Positions 35,470 to 46,385 of a stretch of 64,000 bases of DNA are shown here, piece by piece. The stretch comes from Cricetomys ansorgei (Eukaryota; Chordata; Mammalia; Rodentia; Nesomyidae). The DNA is taken from positions 3,133,501-3,197,500 of the forward strand of contig JAMJFZ010001868.1 in assembly GCA_026225945.1 (NCBI GenBank). Direction: 5' to 3'. Made by a program: the position numbers and the translations under genes. Under the pieces are notes generated by a model. The model made no database searches and had not been told where the DNA came from. It worked only from the letters and a program-made list of their open reading frames with translations. Each line of letters opens with the position of its first letter. The first letter of the stretch is position 1.

Positions 35470-35975
35470 TGTAGAGACCAGCATTAATTTTGTTGGGGAT
35501 GATAATGGTACAGTGTCTAAGGAATGCTGATTCCTTACTTTGGACACATGGTAATGTTGTGGATCTACAATTTCCTCTAAAGCAGTCCAACAAAACCATA
35601 ATAATGCATGTACACTTTTACAGATGAAGTGAATGGGGAAGGATGGTAATAATTATGGGGATGAGATGGGGTTGCTTGGGTAATATCCTCCCCTTTTCTA
35701 TGTCACTGTGTCTCAAGCAACTGTTGTTCCATGCGGTGAGAGAAAGCAGGAAGCGAAACAGGGCAGTTTTGACTTGTAGAGACATCTGAACAAACCAGGA
35801 ACGGTTAACAGGGCGCCGCTGTTGGTCAGCCATTCACAACACATGTGCCACAGTGCAGAAAGATGTTAATAACAGAGGAAGCGGGGCAGAGTAGAACACA
35901 CGAACTCTCTGCATGGTCTCCCCACCTTCCTGTAAACCTAAAACTCCATTGCTAAAAGAATAAAATCTGTCGATT
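35470..35975 (+). mobile_element. Old LINE-1 (L1M type) 3' end, interrupted
   Basis: 'gttggggatgataatggtac' near 35494 matches one L1M 3' UTR landmark. The segment from 'agaaagatgttaataacaga' (about 35858) through 'ttcctgtaaacctaaaactc' to 'aagaataaaatct' (about 35968) matches the L1M terminus including its AATAAA. Between them lies about 200 bp that does not follow L1 and includes one copy of the direct repeat described below. Confidence 0.6.
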
Positions 35976-36152
35976 AGAAAACGCACAGGTATCGATCTGT
36001 TCAGATACATAGAAATCGGGTCTGAGGTAGCTAACAACAAATAGAGGAGAATGGTACTAATGATGGAAATGAGATAGGGTTGCCAGGGTAACATCCTTCC
36101 TTTTTCTATGTCCTGTGTGTCAAGCCACAGTTGTTCTGTGTGATGGGAGAAA
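35643..36152 (+). repeat. Pair of diverged ~105-bp direct repeats
   Basis: 35643-35748 and 36050-36152 are the same sequence in the same orientation, roughly four fifths identical by eye. Shared words include 'ttttctatgtc', 'tgtgtctcaag/tgtgtgtcaag' and 'gagaaagc'. The distance between copies is about 407 bp. The family is not recognised. It could be a local duplication or two insertions of an unnamed repeat around an L1M end. Confidence 0.8.
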
Positions 36153-36241
36153 GCTCAGGCTAGCTTGAACTCCAAATGTAGTTGAAGCTGTCTTGAACTC
36201 TCAAGTGCTAGGGTTAGAGACATGATACCACCATATCCAGT
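36153..36241 (-). mobile_element. Degenerate B1-like fragment
   Basis: 'ctcaggctagcttgaactcc', 'tgtcttgaactctcaagtgc' and 'tagggttagagacatgatac' are the order of a reverse-orientation B1/proto-B1. Confidence 0.55.
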
Positions 36242-36668
36242 GAGGTCAATATCCTTGATATTGTCGTAAATTACTTCTTAGAACTAATTACATAATGGCC
36301 AATCATCTTTAGCAAATGGTTGGTACAAGAAGACAGGAATAGGGTATATCTGGGGAACACATTTAACCTAGGATCTACAATGGAACGTGTGACATGTAGT
36401 TTTCAAACTTATTCTCCCCTATGTTTATAACCCTCCCATTATTAAACCTGAAGCAGTTTCAGACTTCGAGCTCTCCAAACTCACTTCACTATGCTCCTAG
36501 TCTCTTCCTGTACATCTAGTGCCAGAAAGGCTGTAGAAAATCAACAACAAATCCAGAGAGACGATCCCAGGTCCCCAGGTCTACAAGCTCAAGCCTAGAG
36601 CTTCAAGAACCTAGATGTTAACATACCCTAGTAACTATGTGATTCTTCCTTAAAGACAACAACTCACT
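36242..36668. other. Unassigned unique sequence
   Basis: No recognised feature in about 430 bp. Confidence 0.5.
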
Positions 36669-36914
36669 GGGGCTGAAAGATGGCTTGACCATTAATAGTG
36701 TTCCTTATTCTTCCAAAGGACTCAAGTTTGGTTTCTGGCAGTTCAGAGGCTCATACTTGCCTGTAACTCCAGCTCCAGAATATCTGACACCCTCTCCTGG
36801 TATCCCTAGGCACACACATTGGATACACATTCTCTCTCTCACACATGTGCATGGGAGTGTGTGCATGCACACACACATACACACACCCACACACATAAAA
36901 TCTTCCTTTAAAAG
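36669..36914 (+). mobile_element. B2/B3-type SINE
   Basis: Head 'ggggctgaaagatggcttga', middle 'cctgtaactccagctccaga' and 'atctgacaccctctcctgg', then a CA-rich tail and AAAATCTT end. It has complete family order. Confidence 0.85.
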
Positions 36915-36949
36915 GGAGGCAGTTCAGCTGTTTCTCAAAGTGCAGGCTG

Positions 36950-37915
36950 CTTAGGGAGGATTGTCACCAACTCAGCTGTGGGCTATGCATGCAACACCAC
37001 CAACTCACCAGGCAAGATGTGCTCACTGGCCCATTAGTGGCACAGCTGATACGGGAGTATCCAGCCGCTTTCTAGTTGGACTTGAGGCCTGCTCCACAAG
37101 AGCTGACACATGTGTGGTACTATAAGCCCAGTCAAAATCCCAAGGCTGTGGAGGTCACAGGCCCTAGTGGGGGGAGTTACTGCTGTGATTTGGCTAGATG
37201 GACAAGATGTACTGATCACATGATCTTCTAAGTAAGTGTTTGTGCCCATAGAAGTTCTGCTGTCAGCTCTGGTCAGAGATGCTTCCTTTGCAGTTGTCAA
37301 GTGGGGACTGTAGAGGTCAAAACTGAGAACCAATGACTACTAAGTTCCTGGCCATAAATAGGATATCTACATCACCCCTGCCAGGAATCAGGGAACACTG
37401 TAGAAGACATTAAAGAAAAGAAAATACAGAGCCCAGGGGAAGAAGTAGACTGATACAGAACACTGATCTGGCTGTTGCACTCTTGAACTCACAACAGCTG
37501 TGGTTACCTACATTAGATGGAACCCAACAACATCCTGTCGGGGAGGAGAGAGAGCTCATGAGGCCCCATCTAGCCAAAAAGATTTACAGGCAATTAATAG
37601 TGGATGAAGGAGAGAGAAACATTTCTTCAGTGTAGCCACTGTTCCATTACACTATATGAACTCATTATGGCATAGAAGGAGGACGAAGAGGGGGAGGAGA
37701 ACGAGGGGGAAGAGGAAGAAGAAAAAGGAAGAGGAGTGAGGAAGGGGAGGAAGAAGAAGGAAGAGGAGGAAGAGGAAAACAGAAGGGGTGAGCTGGGAGG
37801 AGAGAGGAGATCAACAAGAGTGACAGGGGGCAAAGAGAGGGTAATGGGGAGTAAGTACAACCAAAATACATTACAGCCATGTGTGAAATGCTGTCATAAA
37901 ACTCATTGTTACACA
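36950..37915 (+). mobile_element. Rodent LINE-1 (Lx type) 3' UTR, ~950 bp
   Basis: Ordered landmarks are 'accaggcaagatgtgctcac', 'attagtggcacagctgatac', 'cttctagttggacttgaggc'-like text, 'cacatgtgtggtactataag', 'tggagaggggct'-like text, 'aactcacaacagctgtggtt', 'catgaggccccatctagcc', a long GGA/GAA purine run at about 37675-37830, and a terminal 'ccaaaatacattacagcc'. This is the full course of an Lx-type 3' UTR. The P/S-rich minus-strand frames at 37627-37916 are artefacts of the purine run. Confidence 0.85.
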
Positions 37916-39437
37916 TAATTGATTTAGTTATTGGAAAACACTTTTTTTAAAAGGAAGGCAATTCAGTCCTTCAGGAACCCTGTCCAACATCCTTTGTCCT
38001 CTCTCTGCAGGAAATACTCTCCAACAGGTAGGTCTCAGTGAGATCCTCTAGGCTTCTGCATATAACAACCTTCCTAGATGAGGCTCGCCTAATAAAATCA
38101 CTGTAATTGACAGCTATTCTTCCTCAGATCAAACTCCTGGGAATTGAGATCTGAGCCACAGAAACACAGACATGCTTAATAGATGCCATTTGAAAATTCA
38201 AATGACAAGAAGAAGTAGCATTAGAGCATTCCTGCTCAGGGGCCTCGTAAAAACACTGTGATATGAGTGGAGAAAAAAAGGGTCATTTCCAACTAAAGAA
38301 AACTGATCCATGTGAGCTGAAGTCAGACGCAGAACCCACGCAAGTCCTCCGCCGCTGTCCTTTCCTCCTCTCGGATCCTTTCAGGCCTGGCTCCACGTCA
38401 GCTGTGGTTTTGCTCTCTCCAACCATAGATACAGGATCTCTCTGTGTAATGTCTGCAGTCTACATATTCTTTGCATTCTGACGGGGTTGCATCTTGTTAA
38501 GTATCGTAAACTGAAGATATATTTAATTCCCCTACTGTAGCGGGTGTCAGAGCTTACCAACACAGCGCGCCACAGGATATGGGGTATGTCCCCTCATGAC
38601 CTTGTGGGTGGCTTGGAGCTGCAACTCAGTGGTGCTAACTAGCATCATGTGCGAGTATCCTACTATACAGCACTACCCAGGCAAAGATGCTAATTCAAAA
38701 TTCAAAGTACTTTTCACTGGATACATATTGCTTTTTTGTACTATGGTAATGCAAAAACAACAAAAACCTGCTAAGTTGAATCACTGTAGTTGGAGACTCT
38801 GTGTGTTCGTGCAACTCTCTAGAGTAGAACTGTGTAAAGCCACCTCTCTACACTAACCTAGTGCCACCCATATGGTGGGAGAGGGCGCCCCAGTCCCTGC
38901 AGTCCACCATCACATGGATACCCGCCCTATGAGGCCGACACACAGGCAAGTGCAACAGAAACTTACACCACTCTACCTCTACAAGGCTTATAGGAAATTC
39001 AATGGGGGATTTTTCTTTTCTTTGGCTCTAAAGGAGCATGGATCATGTTTAATTTCACACTGTGACTTGGTAATCACAAAAAAAAAACAAAAAAACAAAC
39101 AAACAAAAAAGAAAAACCAAGGTTTTTAGATCAGGGTTACTCAACCAGACATCCAAATTGGGGCTCAAACCATTCTGACAAGTGCCACAGTTCATCATTT
39201 TTGAAGTTCCAGAAAAGGCAGGAACTGAATTTTACTGTCTATCTAATTGGGCACCTTTCAGTGGCACCCTAATCCACAGAACGAGGACTGAAGTTGGCTC
39301 TGGCATGGTCCTTCCTGTTGACTTACTGGCTGAGTTGATTATTTTGTAACTCAGATCTTCCAATCTCAGAATCTAATGAAAAGCTGAGTATGTTCAAAAG
39401 GTCTAATGATTTTTTTAACTTAGCTCTGTCTCTCCCC
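37916..39437. other. Unassigned unique sequence
   Basis: No recognised gene. An A-rich run with AAAC repeats sits at about 39078-39117, possibly the tail of an unrecognised retroelement. Confidence 0.5.
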
Positions 39438-39440
39438 TGT

Positions 39441-39483
<43 letters not shown>

Positions 39484-39487
39484 TGTA
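39438..39487. repeat. (GT)n microsatellite
   Basis: A GT run with GTAT interruptions near both ends. Confidence 0.97.
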
Positions 39488-40746
39488 CACTGTCTATTTT
39501 CAGAAGTGGCTAACTTGGGGTGCTGACTGACTGGACACCACAGGACACCACTGTTGAAGGAAGCAGTTTCATGAATGGGATCTCTGTGTCTTCGCTGTTT
39601 TAATATGTCTGGTGGCAAAGCACACCAAAGCCATTTGGATTGAAGTAGTTAAAAGTCAATGCTTGCTCTGTTGGTTTGTAACCAGAAAAGCCAAACCCAA
39701 CACAGCTCAGCAAGGTTTAGGATTTCTCCCTCACAGGCAGTGTTTTTCCGTCTGTGCCCACCATAAAAGCACTGTGTTTAAAAGAGAAAAGTGTAACTCT
39801 GCTGTCAGTAGCACATGTGCTCTGAATTTATTGGAAATGAAAAATGGGCTATGTAGCCTGACCAAAACCCTCCCTGTATATGCGATAAACAGCATATTCT
39901 AGAGTCCAACAGAAATGATGAAAAAAAAATCCTTCAATTTTAGTGACTGAATGGGTCCTCTACCACAGTCAGAAAAGTCAGGTTTGTTTGTATGTACCCC
40001 TTCATGTGTGCACTGTGGTTTAAAGGGGTGAAAATGCAGTTAGCCCAGGGGGTAGACAGATGATATTCGGGCTCAATAACGACAAGGAAGACACTCTCCA
40101 TTATGAAAGCCTGATTTCTCCATGGCAGAAGGAACAGCCTCTGAAGCCTCTGGGCTGAACCTCTGGACAGAACCTCAGGTGCCAATTATAGTTGTTAGTC
40201 TGCCTTGAGTGGGTTGGTAAATAACAAGAGACAACTCTGGGAGATGCCAGTGCAATGACCTACACAGAGGGCTCCAGTGCCCTGGTCTGAACATCTGGAC
40301 TCAACTGAACTTCGGACCAAGTCCCCTAGCCTGATTGCCCGGGCGATTTATTGATTGAAAGCTCTGCCCCCGCATTCAAAGTCTTCTTTTGCATTAGTGA
40401 ACAGAATCCTACAATCCATTTCCCCAAACACCAGTCCAGCTGACCTGTTGCCATTAGGTGAGGTCAAGACCAAGAGACATGGGTGCTTCAAGCCTCCTTA
40501 TTAGTCACTGAGGAGGAATTACAGAAATCCCTTCCATAAGTATTAACACAAACAGATGAAGATATAAGAGGACAAGTTAATCCAAGCATCAAATGCTCAC
40601 ACAATAACTGGTTCCTCAGACTAACATTCTTTCTTCATTCCAAAAAGCTACACCTAAAAAGCTGGATCACATACGACGGTGAAGGTGATCCTTACTACAG
40701 CAGCCATGCTGCCAGATTGAAATATCAAAAGATCAAATGTTCATTC
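39488..40746. other. Unassigned unique sequence
   Basis: No recognised gene or repeat in about 1.25 kb. The frames at 39612-39902 and 39940-40185 lack motifs. Confidence 0.5.
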
Positions 40747-41075
40747 TGTAGTTGTTAGGCTGCTGTGGTGGCTCACCAAAGACAAGGAGGCATATTCATT
40801 GGTACAAACCCTGCCAGACTTTAGCAGAGGGAACCACCATCCTGGCCAGCACCAGACTCCACAGTGGAACCCTAAGCATCCCAGCTCAGATGTTTTTATT
40901 GATACAGAACTCCTCGGGTGTTCCACTGATAGCACGTGCAGATCACGAGCAATCAAACATCCTCCACATAAATCCAATAACTGTAGACAATATAAAATGC
41001 CAAGACCTAAGTAGCCCCTCACCTAACAGTGCACAAAACATTTATTTTATATATAACTAAAAATAAACTTCCACA
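40747..41075 (-). mobile_element. Solo-LTR-like repeat, family B copy 3
   Basis: 329 bp. Read on the minus strand it runs TGTGGAAG to CTACA with the polyadenylation-like 'gtatcaataaaaacatct'. It is the inverse-orientation partner of 29831-30158 and of similar length. The 6-mer tcattc occurs at 40741-40746, immediately left of the element, and again at 41079-41084, four bases right of it. This may be a target duplication and would fit a class II (6-bp) retrovirus-like element. No internal region is present. Confidence 0.75.
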
Positions 41076-41137
41076 ATATCATTCCATCACAGTGTACAGT
41101 GGTGTGTGTCTAAGGTATAGAGGAAGAAGGGTGTGTT

Positions 41138-41316
41138 GATGAATTTTCCAGTTTCTATGATTAAAATTCCTGACATAGACAACTTAAGAGAAAGGGGATT
41201 TATTTTGTACAGGCTACCCTGACAGGGAAGTTATAATAGTTGGTGCTTGGGGTGGCTGATCACATTGTGTTGACAGTGAAGAAGCAGAAAATGAAGACTG
41301 TTTATGCTCAACTAGC
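41138..41316 (-). mobile_element. LTR-like repeat, family C, 3' half (split)
   Basis: On the minus strand it reads through 'gtgatcagcc', 'aaataaatcccc' and 'cttaagttgtctatgtcagg', which is the polyadenylation-signal end of a common rodent LTR-like repeat. It is separated from its other half (41958-42161) by an L1 insertion and simple repeat. Confidence 0.65.
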
Positions 41317-41885
41317 ATTTTTTTAATCTTTTTGTTTTTATTCTTTGGTAATTTCAGCTCCTCCTCCTCCTCCTCCTCCTCCTCCTCTTATTCTTCTTTC
41401 TCTTCTTCTTCTTTTAATGTATATGATGTCTCTCATTCATGTATGTCTATACATCATATGTGTGCCTGGTGCTTGAAGAGGCCAGAAGAGGGCATCAGAT
41501 CACTTGAAACTGGAGTTACAGATGGATGTAAGCTGCCATATGAGTGCTGGGAATGAAACCCAGCTCCTCTGGAAGAGTAGTCAGTGCTCTTAACTGCTGA
41601 GCCATCTCTCCAGCACCTTTGGTAATTTCATACACATACACAATTTATTTACATCATATTCACCTCATTCCCTGCCTCCTAAACCCTTCAATCCTCTTCC
41701 CAATTTCATGACTTTTTCTTTTTTTAATAATGCACTGGGTTCAATTGGAGATGCAAATAGATACATGGGTATAGTTTTAACTATTGCAGTATGGGCAGTC
41801 TACCAGGGGACACACTCCAAAAGCAAACAAACAAAAAAAAAAACCACTGACACTCCCTTTCCCCAACACTCATCAACTACCAATT
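41317..41885 (-). mobile_element. Rodent LINE-1 (Lx type) 3' UTR, inserted in LTR
   Basis: Right of the SINE the plus strand reads 'tgcactgggttcaattggag', 'gtctaccaggggacacactc' and 'actgacactccctttcccca', the reverse complement of an Lx 3' UTR. The left end is T-rich, its reverse-complement poly(A) tail. The SINE at 41357-41616 is inserted in its 3' end. Confidence 0.75.
41357..41616 (-). mobile_element. B2/B3-type SINE with perfect 14-bp duplication
   Basis: The tRNA-like end is at the right ('gctgagccatctctccagca'); the body includes 'ggccagaagagggcatcaga'; the tail is a (CTC)n/(TTC)n tract on the left. Both sides carry ctttggtaatttca (41343-41356 and 41617-41630), a perfect target-site duplication. 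This shows a recent insertion into the L1. Confidence 0.95.
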
Positions 41886-41957
41886 CTTTCTTTCCTTCTT
41901 TTCTCTTTCTCTTTCTTTCTTTCTTTCTCTTTTTTTTCTTTCCTTCTTTCTTTCTTC
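41886..41957. repeat. (CTTT)n simple repeat
   Basis: A CTTT/TTTC-rich tract lies between the L1 remnant and the right half of the family C repeat. It generates S/F-rich frames at 41708-42011. Confidence 0.9.
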
Positions 41958-42161
41958 TTATGCAGTCCAGGGCCTAGCCTAGGGAATGGTGCCACCCACT
42001 ATTTTAAGTAGGTCTTCCCATCTCAATTCATCTAGTCTAGAAAACCCTTCATGGTATGTCAAGAAACTAATCTAATCTAAACTATTCCTCACAAGCGTGA
42101 TTGAAGACTTGTCCCCTAGGTAATTCCAGATACTGTCCAGTGGACCACACTAACTATCACA
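41958..42161 (-). mobile_element. LTR-like repeat, family C, 5' half (split)
   Basis: On the minus strand it starts TGTGATAGTTAG at 42161 and contains 'gtgggtggcaccattcccta' before the break. This is the beginning of the element whose end is 41138-41316. Confidence 0.65.
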
Positions 42162-42838
42162 GTGAGAGAGGAGCAGGCAACAGAGAAGGAACCCGAATGA
42201 TAACTATAGAGAAGGAATGTTCCATTTGCCCCTGTGTTCTTCCACACTGTTCTGCGTTCTAAGAAGCTGAGCCATCTAACAGGAGGTTCTCTTACCTATT
42301 GGCTCCTAGTTGTGGTTGGCTCCCTGGGTCAACCCAAAGGAAGAAGAATGGATCCTTCCCTGTAGGTTCCCTAGGTCCTGTCAGTGGTCTCTCTCTGCAC
42401 AAGAGTTCTGTCTCCCAGTAATGTCCCTGTCTCCTTCTTTAGGCCCAGGAATAGAAAGAATTTGGCTCTACCAGTCCCAGAACAGGCATTATCCCTCGGA
42501 GTCCCCCTGTCATGTCCCCAGTATGGATGTGACATGTTTCCTGAGGATACTGGAATGGACAGGGAGAACTAAGACCCTTGAATACTCACCTGACAAGTAC
42601 TACCCTGTCATTACTATTGTTTTGGTCCCACTTTTATGATAGCTTTATATCACTGTGTCAAAGAATAACCCAAAACTATTTCAGAACATTTTAAAGCTAA
42701 CTCTTGGATCTGGAGCACTGACATGGGAGGGGCAGGTTAATCCACAAAATGTCATCTGTGAAAAAACACACACTAAGAAAATATTTCTTACCTGATCCTT
42801 AAGTCATATCAAGTCAACTCTCTGTTCAAAGCTCTCTT
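42162..42838. other. Unassigned unique sequence
   Basis: No recognised gene or repeat. The 109-codon frame at 42310-42639 has no domain that I recognise. Confidence 0.5.
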
Positions 42839-42893
42839 CTTTCTCTCTCTCTCTCTCTGTCTCTCTGTCTCTCTCTCTCTTCTCTGTCCTCTG

Positions 42894-42966
<73 letters not shown>
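42839..42966. repeat. (CT)n-(CA)n compound microsatellite
   Basis: A CT tract with TGTC interruptions passes directly into about 20 CA units. Confidence 0.97.
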
Positions 42967-42992
42967 ACTGATGCAGGAATATCAAAAGTACT

Positions 42993-43043
42993 GGGCAACC
43001 AGGGCTACATAGAAAGGCTCTGTCTCAAAGCAAAACATATACC
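42993..43043 (+). mobile_element. B1 3' fragment
   Basis: 'accagggctacatagaaagg' then 'ctctgtctcaaagcaaaaca' is the last quarter of a B1. The compound microsatellite lies just upstream. Confidence 0.6.
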
Positions 43044-43061
43044 TTTTGCTACCATGCAGCC

Positions 43062-43242
43062 CAGTGGTTCTCAACCTGTGGATCACAATCCCTTCAGTGG
43101 ATCCTTTCACAGGAGTGGCCTAAGACCATCTGTACAGCAGACATTGACATTACGATTCATAACAGCAGCAAAATTACAGTCATGAAGTAGCAATGAAAAT
43201 AGCCCTATGGTTGGGGGTCATCACATAAAGGGGTTGCAGCTT
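43062..43242 (+). mobile_element. URR1-type hAT transposon, 3'-truncated
   Basis: The left terminal repeat cagtggttctcaacctgtgg is intact, followed by 'tacgattcataacagcagca' and 'atggttgggggtcatcacat'. It stops after 'aaaggggttgcagctta' without the right terminal repeat. Confidence 0.88.
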
Positions 43243-44219
43243 AGCTATGGCTCCTCTCCAACCCACCTTGCACTTGTGCCTGTAGTTCACTTTTGTTGGT
43301 GTCCCTGGCTTCTCACAACAAGCCACACTGGCTCCACCAGAAAGCCTTGGCCCCAGAAGTTCCCTCTGCCTATGAAACCTACTTCCCAGGTCTTCCAACA
43401 TGGATTCCTGCTCCCCTCCAGTGACTCCGGGAAAACTCCCTGCGGCCCCAGCTTGAACTCCTTGTTTTTCTTCTCTGTGCTTCTGACCCTACTCCATTAT
43501 ATGTTTGTTTATGATCTGTCTCCCTTCATGAAAATGTGGTCCAAGACATAGGGGCCGAGTCTGTTAGGATCCATTCCCACTGCTCAGCACAGCGAATGAC
43601 AGGCGGGCAGCACTCATTTGCTCTGTGTCGAAGAAATGAATGCTTTGTCTAGGAAAAAAATAAAACAACTGCTGGTCTGTTTTCTTGACCGCTGCAAATC
43701 TGTGTTTCCTGTGGTCAAAACACTCGGTAGGCATCTTTTTCAGAGATGCTATAGAAGGGATTGTTTAAATTGAAAAACCAGTTTATGGATGGATCAATCC
43801 ACCATTCTACACAGAGATTCTTCACACTGCACATCAGGACCAGAACCGGATACGATACAGTAAAAAGTCACATTAAATAGAAACAACTGTCTACACCAAG
43901 ATAGCGAAGATATTCTATAACCTGATAAACAGTAAACAACTTCAATTTTGAGGGCTATACAAGTATCTGTCATAACTACTGTCTGCAGCTACACCCAGAA
44001 TGCACCATACACAACAAAGTGCATTAGCACAGCTAGGTTCTAGAAAACTAGACACACACAGCCACTGTAATGTGCATTCCTGGTCAATTCTGATCCAGGA
44101 AACTACCCACTCAATGTGGGAAACCCATTTCCCTTTTGTGGCATCATCTCTGCATCCAAGACAAGGCAGATCTGGTGTGCAAGCTCGTTTGCTGAACTCT
44201 GGTTCACACCATTCTAAAG
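43243..44219. other. Unassigned unique sequence
   Basis: No recognised gene or repeat in about 980 bp. The frame at 43207-43551 begins inside the URR1 element and has no domain. Confidence 0.5.
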
Positions 44220-44297
44220 ATGGCTTTGCGGGAGGCACAGTGCTCGTCCAACATGTGCAAGGCTCTGGGTTTGGGCCTCCACACTGAGGAAAAACAG
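44220..44297 (+). mobile_element. ID-like SINE, degenerate
   Basis: 'gcacagtgctcgtccaacat' and 'gtgcaaggctctgggtttgg' followed by 'cctccacactgaggaaaaac' matches an alanine-tRNA-like ID core with a short A-rich end. Confidence 0.55.
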
Positions 44298-44589
44298 TTC
44301 CCCCCGCTCTTCAAGTAAAACACATCTGGTCCTTGAGTCTGCTAGCTATCCTACAACCAACTACACATGGAAGCACAGTGCGTGTTAGGAACAATAGGCC
44401 AAAACCTGTTTATCTGTGAACTCGAGCGTCTGCAGCTCATTTGGCTGGCACTGTCTTTCCACTCGGATATTTATCTTCTCTCACAAGTTTTCTTAACTAT
44501 TTTGTCCTCGGTCAAGTATCTTTATCTTCTAGCCGCGTGAAGAAACCCAACTCTAGCCCGCCTTCCTCTGTCAGATGAGAGGATGTGAG

Positions 44590-44818
44590 GGCAAGATGGT
44601 TCAGCAGCTAAGACCCTGACTGTACAAGCCTGAGGAGCTATGTCTGATGGCTGTAACCCACATAAAGACAGAGGAGAAAGCACCTGCACCTCCACAACCG
44701 GCGTGTGCCTTTCCCTCCCCCCCCCCACACACACACTCGCACACACTCGCACACATGTACATGCACACACATGAACACATGAATAATATAGTGATAATAA
44801 AACCTTTAAAAAAGAAAT
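44590..44818 (+). mobile_element. B2/B3-type SINE
   Basis: Head 'gagggcaagatggttcagca', then 'cacctgcacctccacaacc', a C9 run, CA-rich tail and 'aataatatagtgataataaa' end. Confidence 0.75.
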
Positions 44819-45953
44819 AAGAACTATAATAAATTTGGGAGACAGACTAGAGAGAAAGGAAAGAAGAAAGGAGATTGGGGTGCGGGGGTGGGGGGAGGAG
44901 AGACAGTTTTATACCAAGGGAGACTGCAGCGAAGACTGCAATGTGCTGCTTTCGTTACCTTTCCAACAAGCACAGAATTCTTCTGTGGGCCTCAGAGTAA
45001 GAACTATTTTGACTACAGGTGCTACAGGAATTCAAGGTCATCCATCCTCAGGAGCCATAAAATCAGCTGACCAGACTGGGCACAGGCACAGCCAAAATAT
45101 GATCTTTCATAACTTGAAACAGATGATTATAAATTTCACTCTGAAATCATGACTGGCTCGTTCCTGTTACATAACAGCAATGTGTGAAAATACAGAATTG
45201 GAAGCCACACTCCTTGTGGTAATAATCACACGTGCAACAGAGGGGCACTGACATCAAATATTTTAAGTACTTAACCCTGGTTACACAAGTAGAGAAAAAG
45301 AATACCTCATCCTGGGCTTTAAATATGCAGATATTGGGTGTCCCAGCAACCAGAACAAGAAAGAATTAAACACTACTGCCTCTCCTTGTCTTGCAGACTT
45401 TACTTACCCTACCCAGGTTGAAAACCGATCTACTGAAATGTGAAATGACGCTTTTTCTACGTTCCTTGAAAGACCTCTCAAGTGTTCTGCTTCTTGAAGA
45501 ATCTCCATGTAAATCAAATTCAACTCAACAGGACAGAGGAAGCCAATGGACTTCCAATCGCTACTATAAGTAACACCCCCACAGATTCATTGTGAAAACC
45601 AAGGGTTCCATTAAGCCTTGCTCAAATGCCAGGCTGCCAGGGACCGGCTCCTGAGAGAGCAGACTGGGACTTAAACCCTGGCTTCTCCTGCGCACAGTCC
45701 AATCTATGCCAAAGTCAGCCATCAACAAAGCTGCCCACCTTAGCAGGATGCTCACCCATTCTGCTGAGCTAAAGACTATGGGAGTAAATGAAAATTGAGA
45801 CTTCCCATCACAGAAAGCTGGGGGCAAGCACCGCGGCTTCCTCTCACTCCCTAATGGGGTTTCGGGAGAAAATGGAAACGCCAGCATACAGCTCCAAGGA
45901 AAAAAATAAATTAAACGATGAGAAACGGAGAACAGAGCGTGAAAACTAGAGCG
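44819..45953. other. Unassigned unique sequence
   Basis: No recognised gene. A G-rich patch lies at 44875-44900. The minus-strand frame at 45564-45980 (138 codons) has no domain, and its start lies in the CpG cluster. Confidence 0.5.
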
Positions 45954-46088
45954 ACCTGTCAGCCCTGCCCGGACTCGCACGCGCTTGGCCTTCTCGGGAG
46001 CCGGGAGCCCCGGGGGAGAACCGCCGCACGGCTCCCGAGGGCTGGAAGAGCTGTAGCTTCGGGCGCCTATGATGGGGACAGAGCGGGA
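45954..46088. promoter_or_regulatory. Small CpG cluster
   Basis: 15 CpGs are counted in about 135 bp, in G+C-rich sequence ('ggactcgcacgcgcttggcc', 'gagaaccgccgcacggctcc'). It is the densest CpG patch in the window. It is too short for a classical CpG island and has no TATA or CCAAT box in view. It overlaps the inner end of an old LTR on the minus strand. It could be a minor promoter or a remnant of one. Confidence 0.35.
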
Positions 46089-46385
46089 GGTCTGAGGTCA
46101 AGGGTCTGTAGAGCTGGCTTCTCCTCTCCTAAGGCTTCCTTCTACAGTGCTGTTTTCCCCTGTGTTCCCGCTCATCTTCCCAATGTCTCGCCTGCACCCA
46201 ATCTCCTCTTCGTGTCAGACACCTCCATGCCAGAACAAAGTCCACCTCAACGGCCCTTAACTTCACTTGCGTCTAACTGCCTCTTCAAAGAGCCTGTCTC
46301 CAAACAGACTTCCACTGTGAGACACTGACGGTAGGACCTCAGCATATGAATTCTGAGGGACACAACACAGCCTATGGCATTGTGA
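46075..46385 (-). mobile_element. Old LTR fragment (MLT1/MER-like), minus strand
   Basis: Read on the minus strand: 'gttgtgtccctcagaattca', 'tatgctgaggtcctaccg', 'gaagaggagattgggtg', 'gggaacacaggg', 'ttgacctcagacctcc'. These words occur in this order in a mammalian LTR that starts by resembling 'tggactgaattgtgtccccc'. The terminal polyadenylation part is missing. The plus-strand frame at 45918-46328 runs across it and is not a gene. Confidence 0.6.

Noticed and set aside
37627..37916. S/P/F-rich minus-strand frames
   Set aside because: They are antisense to the purine-rich run of an L1 3' UTR.
45918..46328. 136-codon plus-strand frame across the CpG cluster
   Set aside because: Its second half is antisense to an old LTR, and the first half has no domain. 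G+C-rich DNA has few stops, which explains the length.
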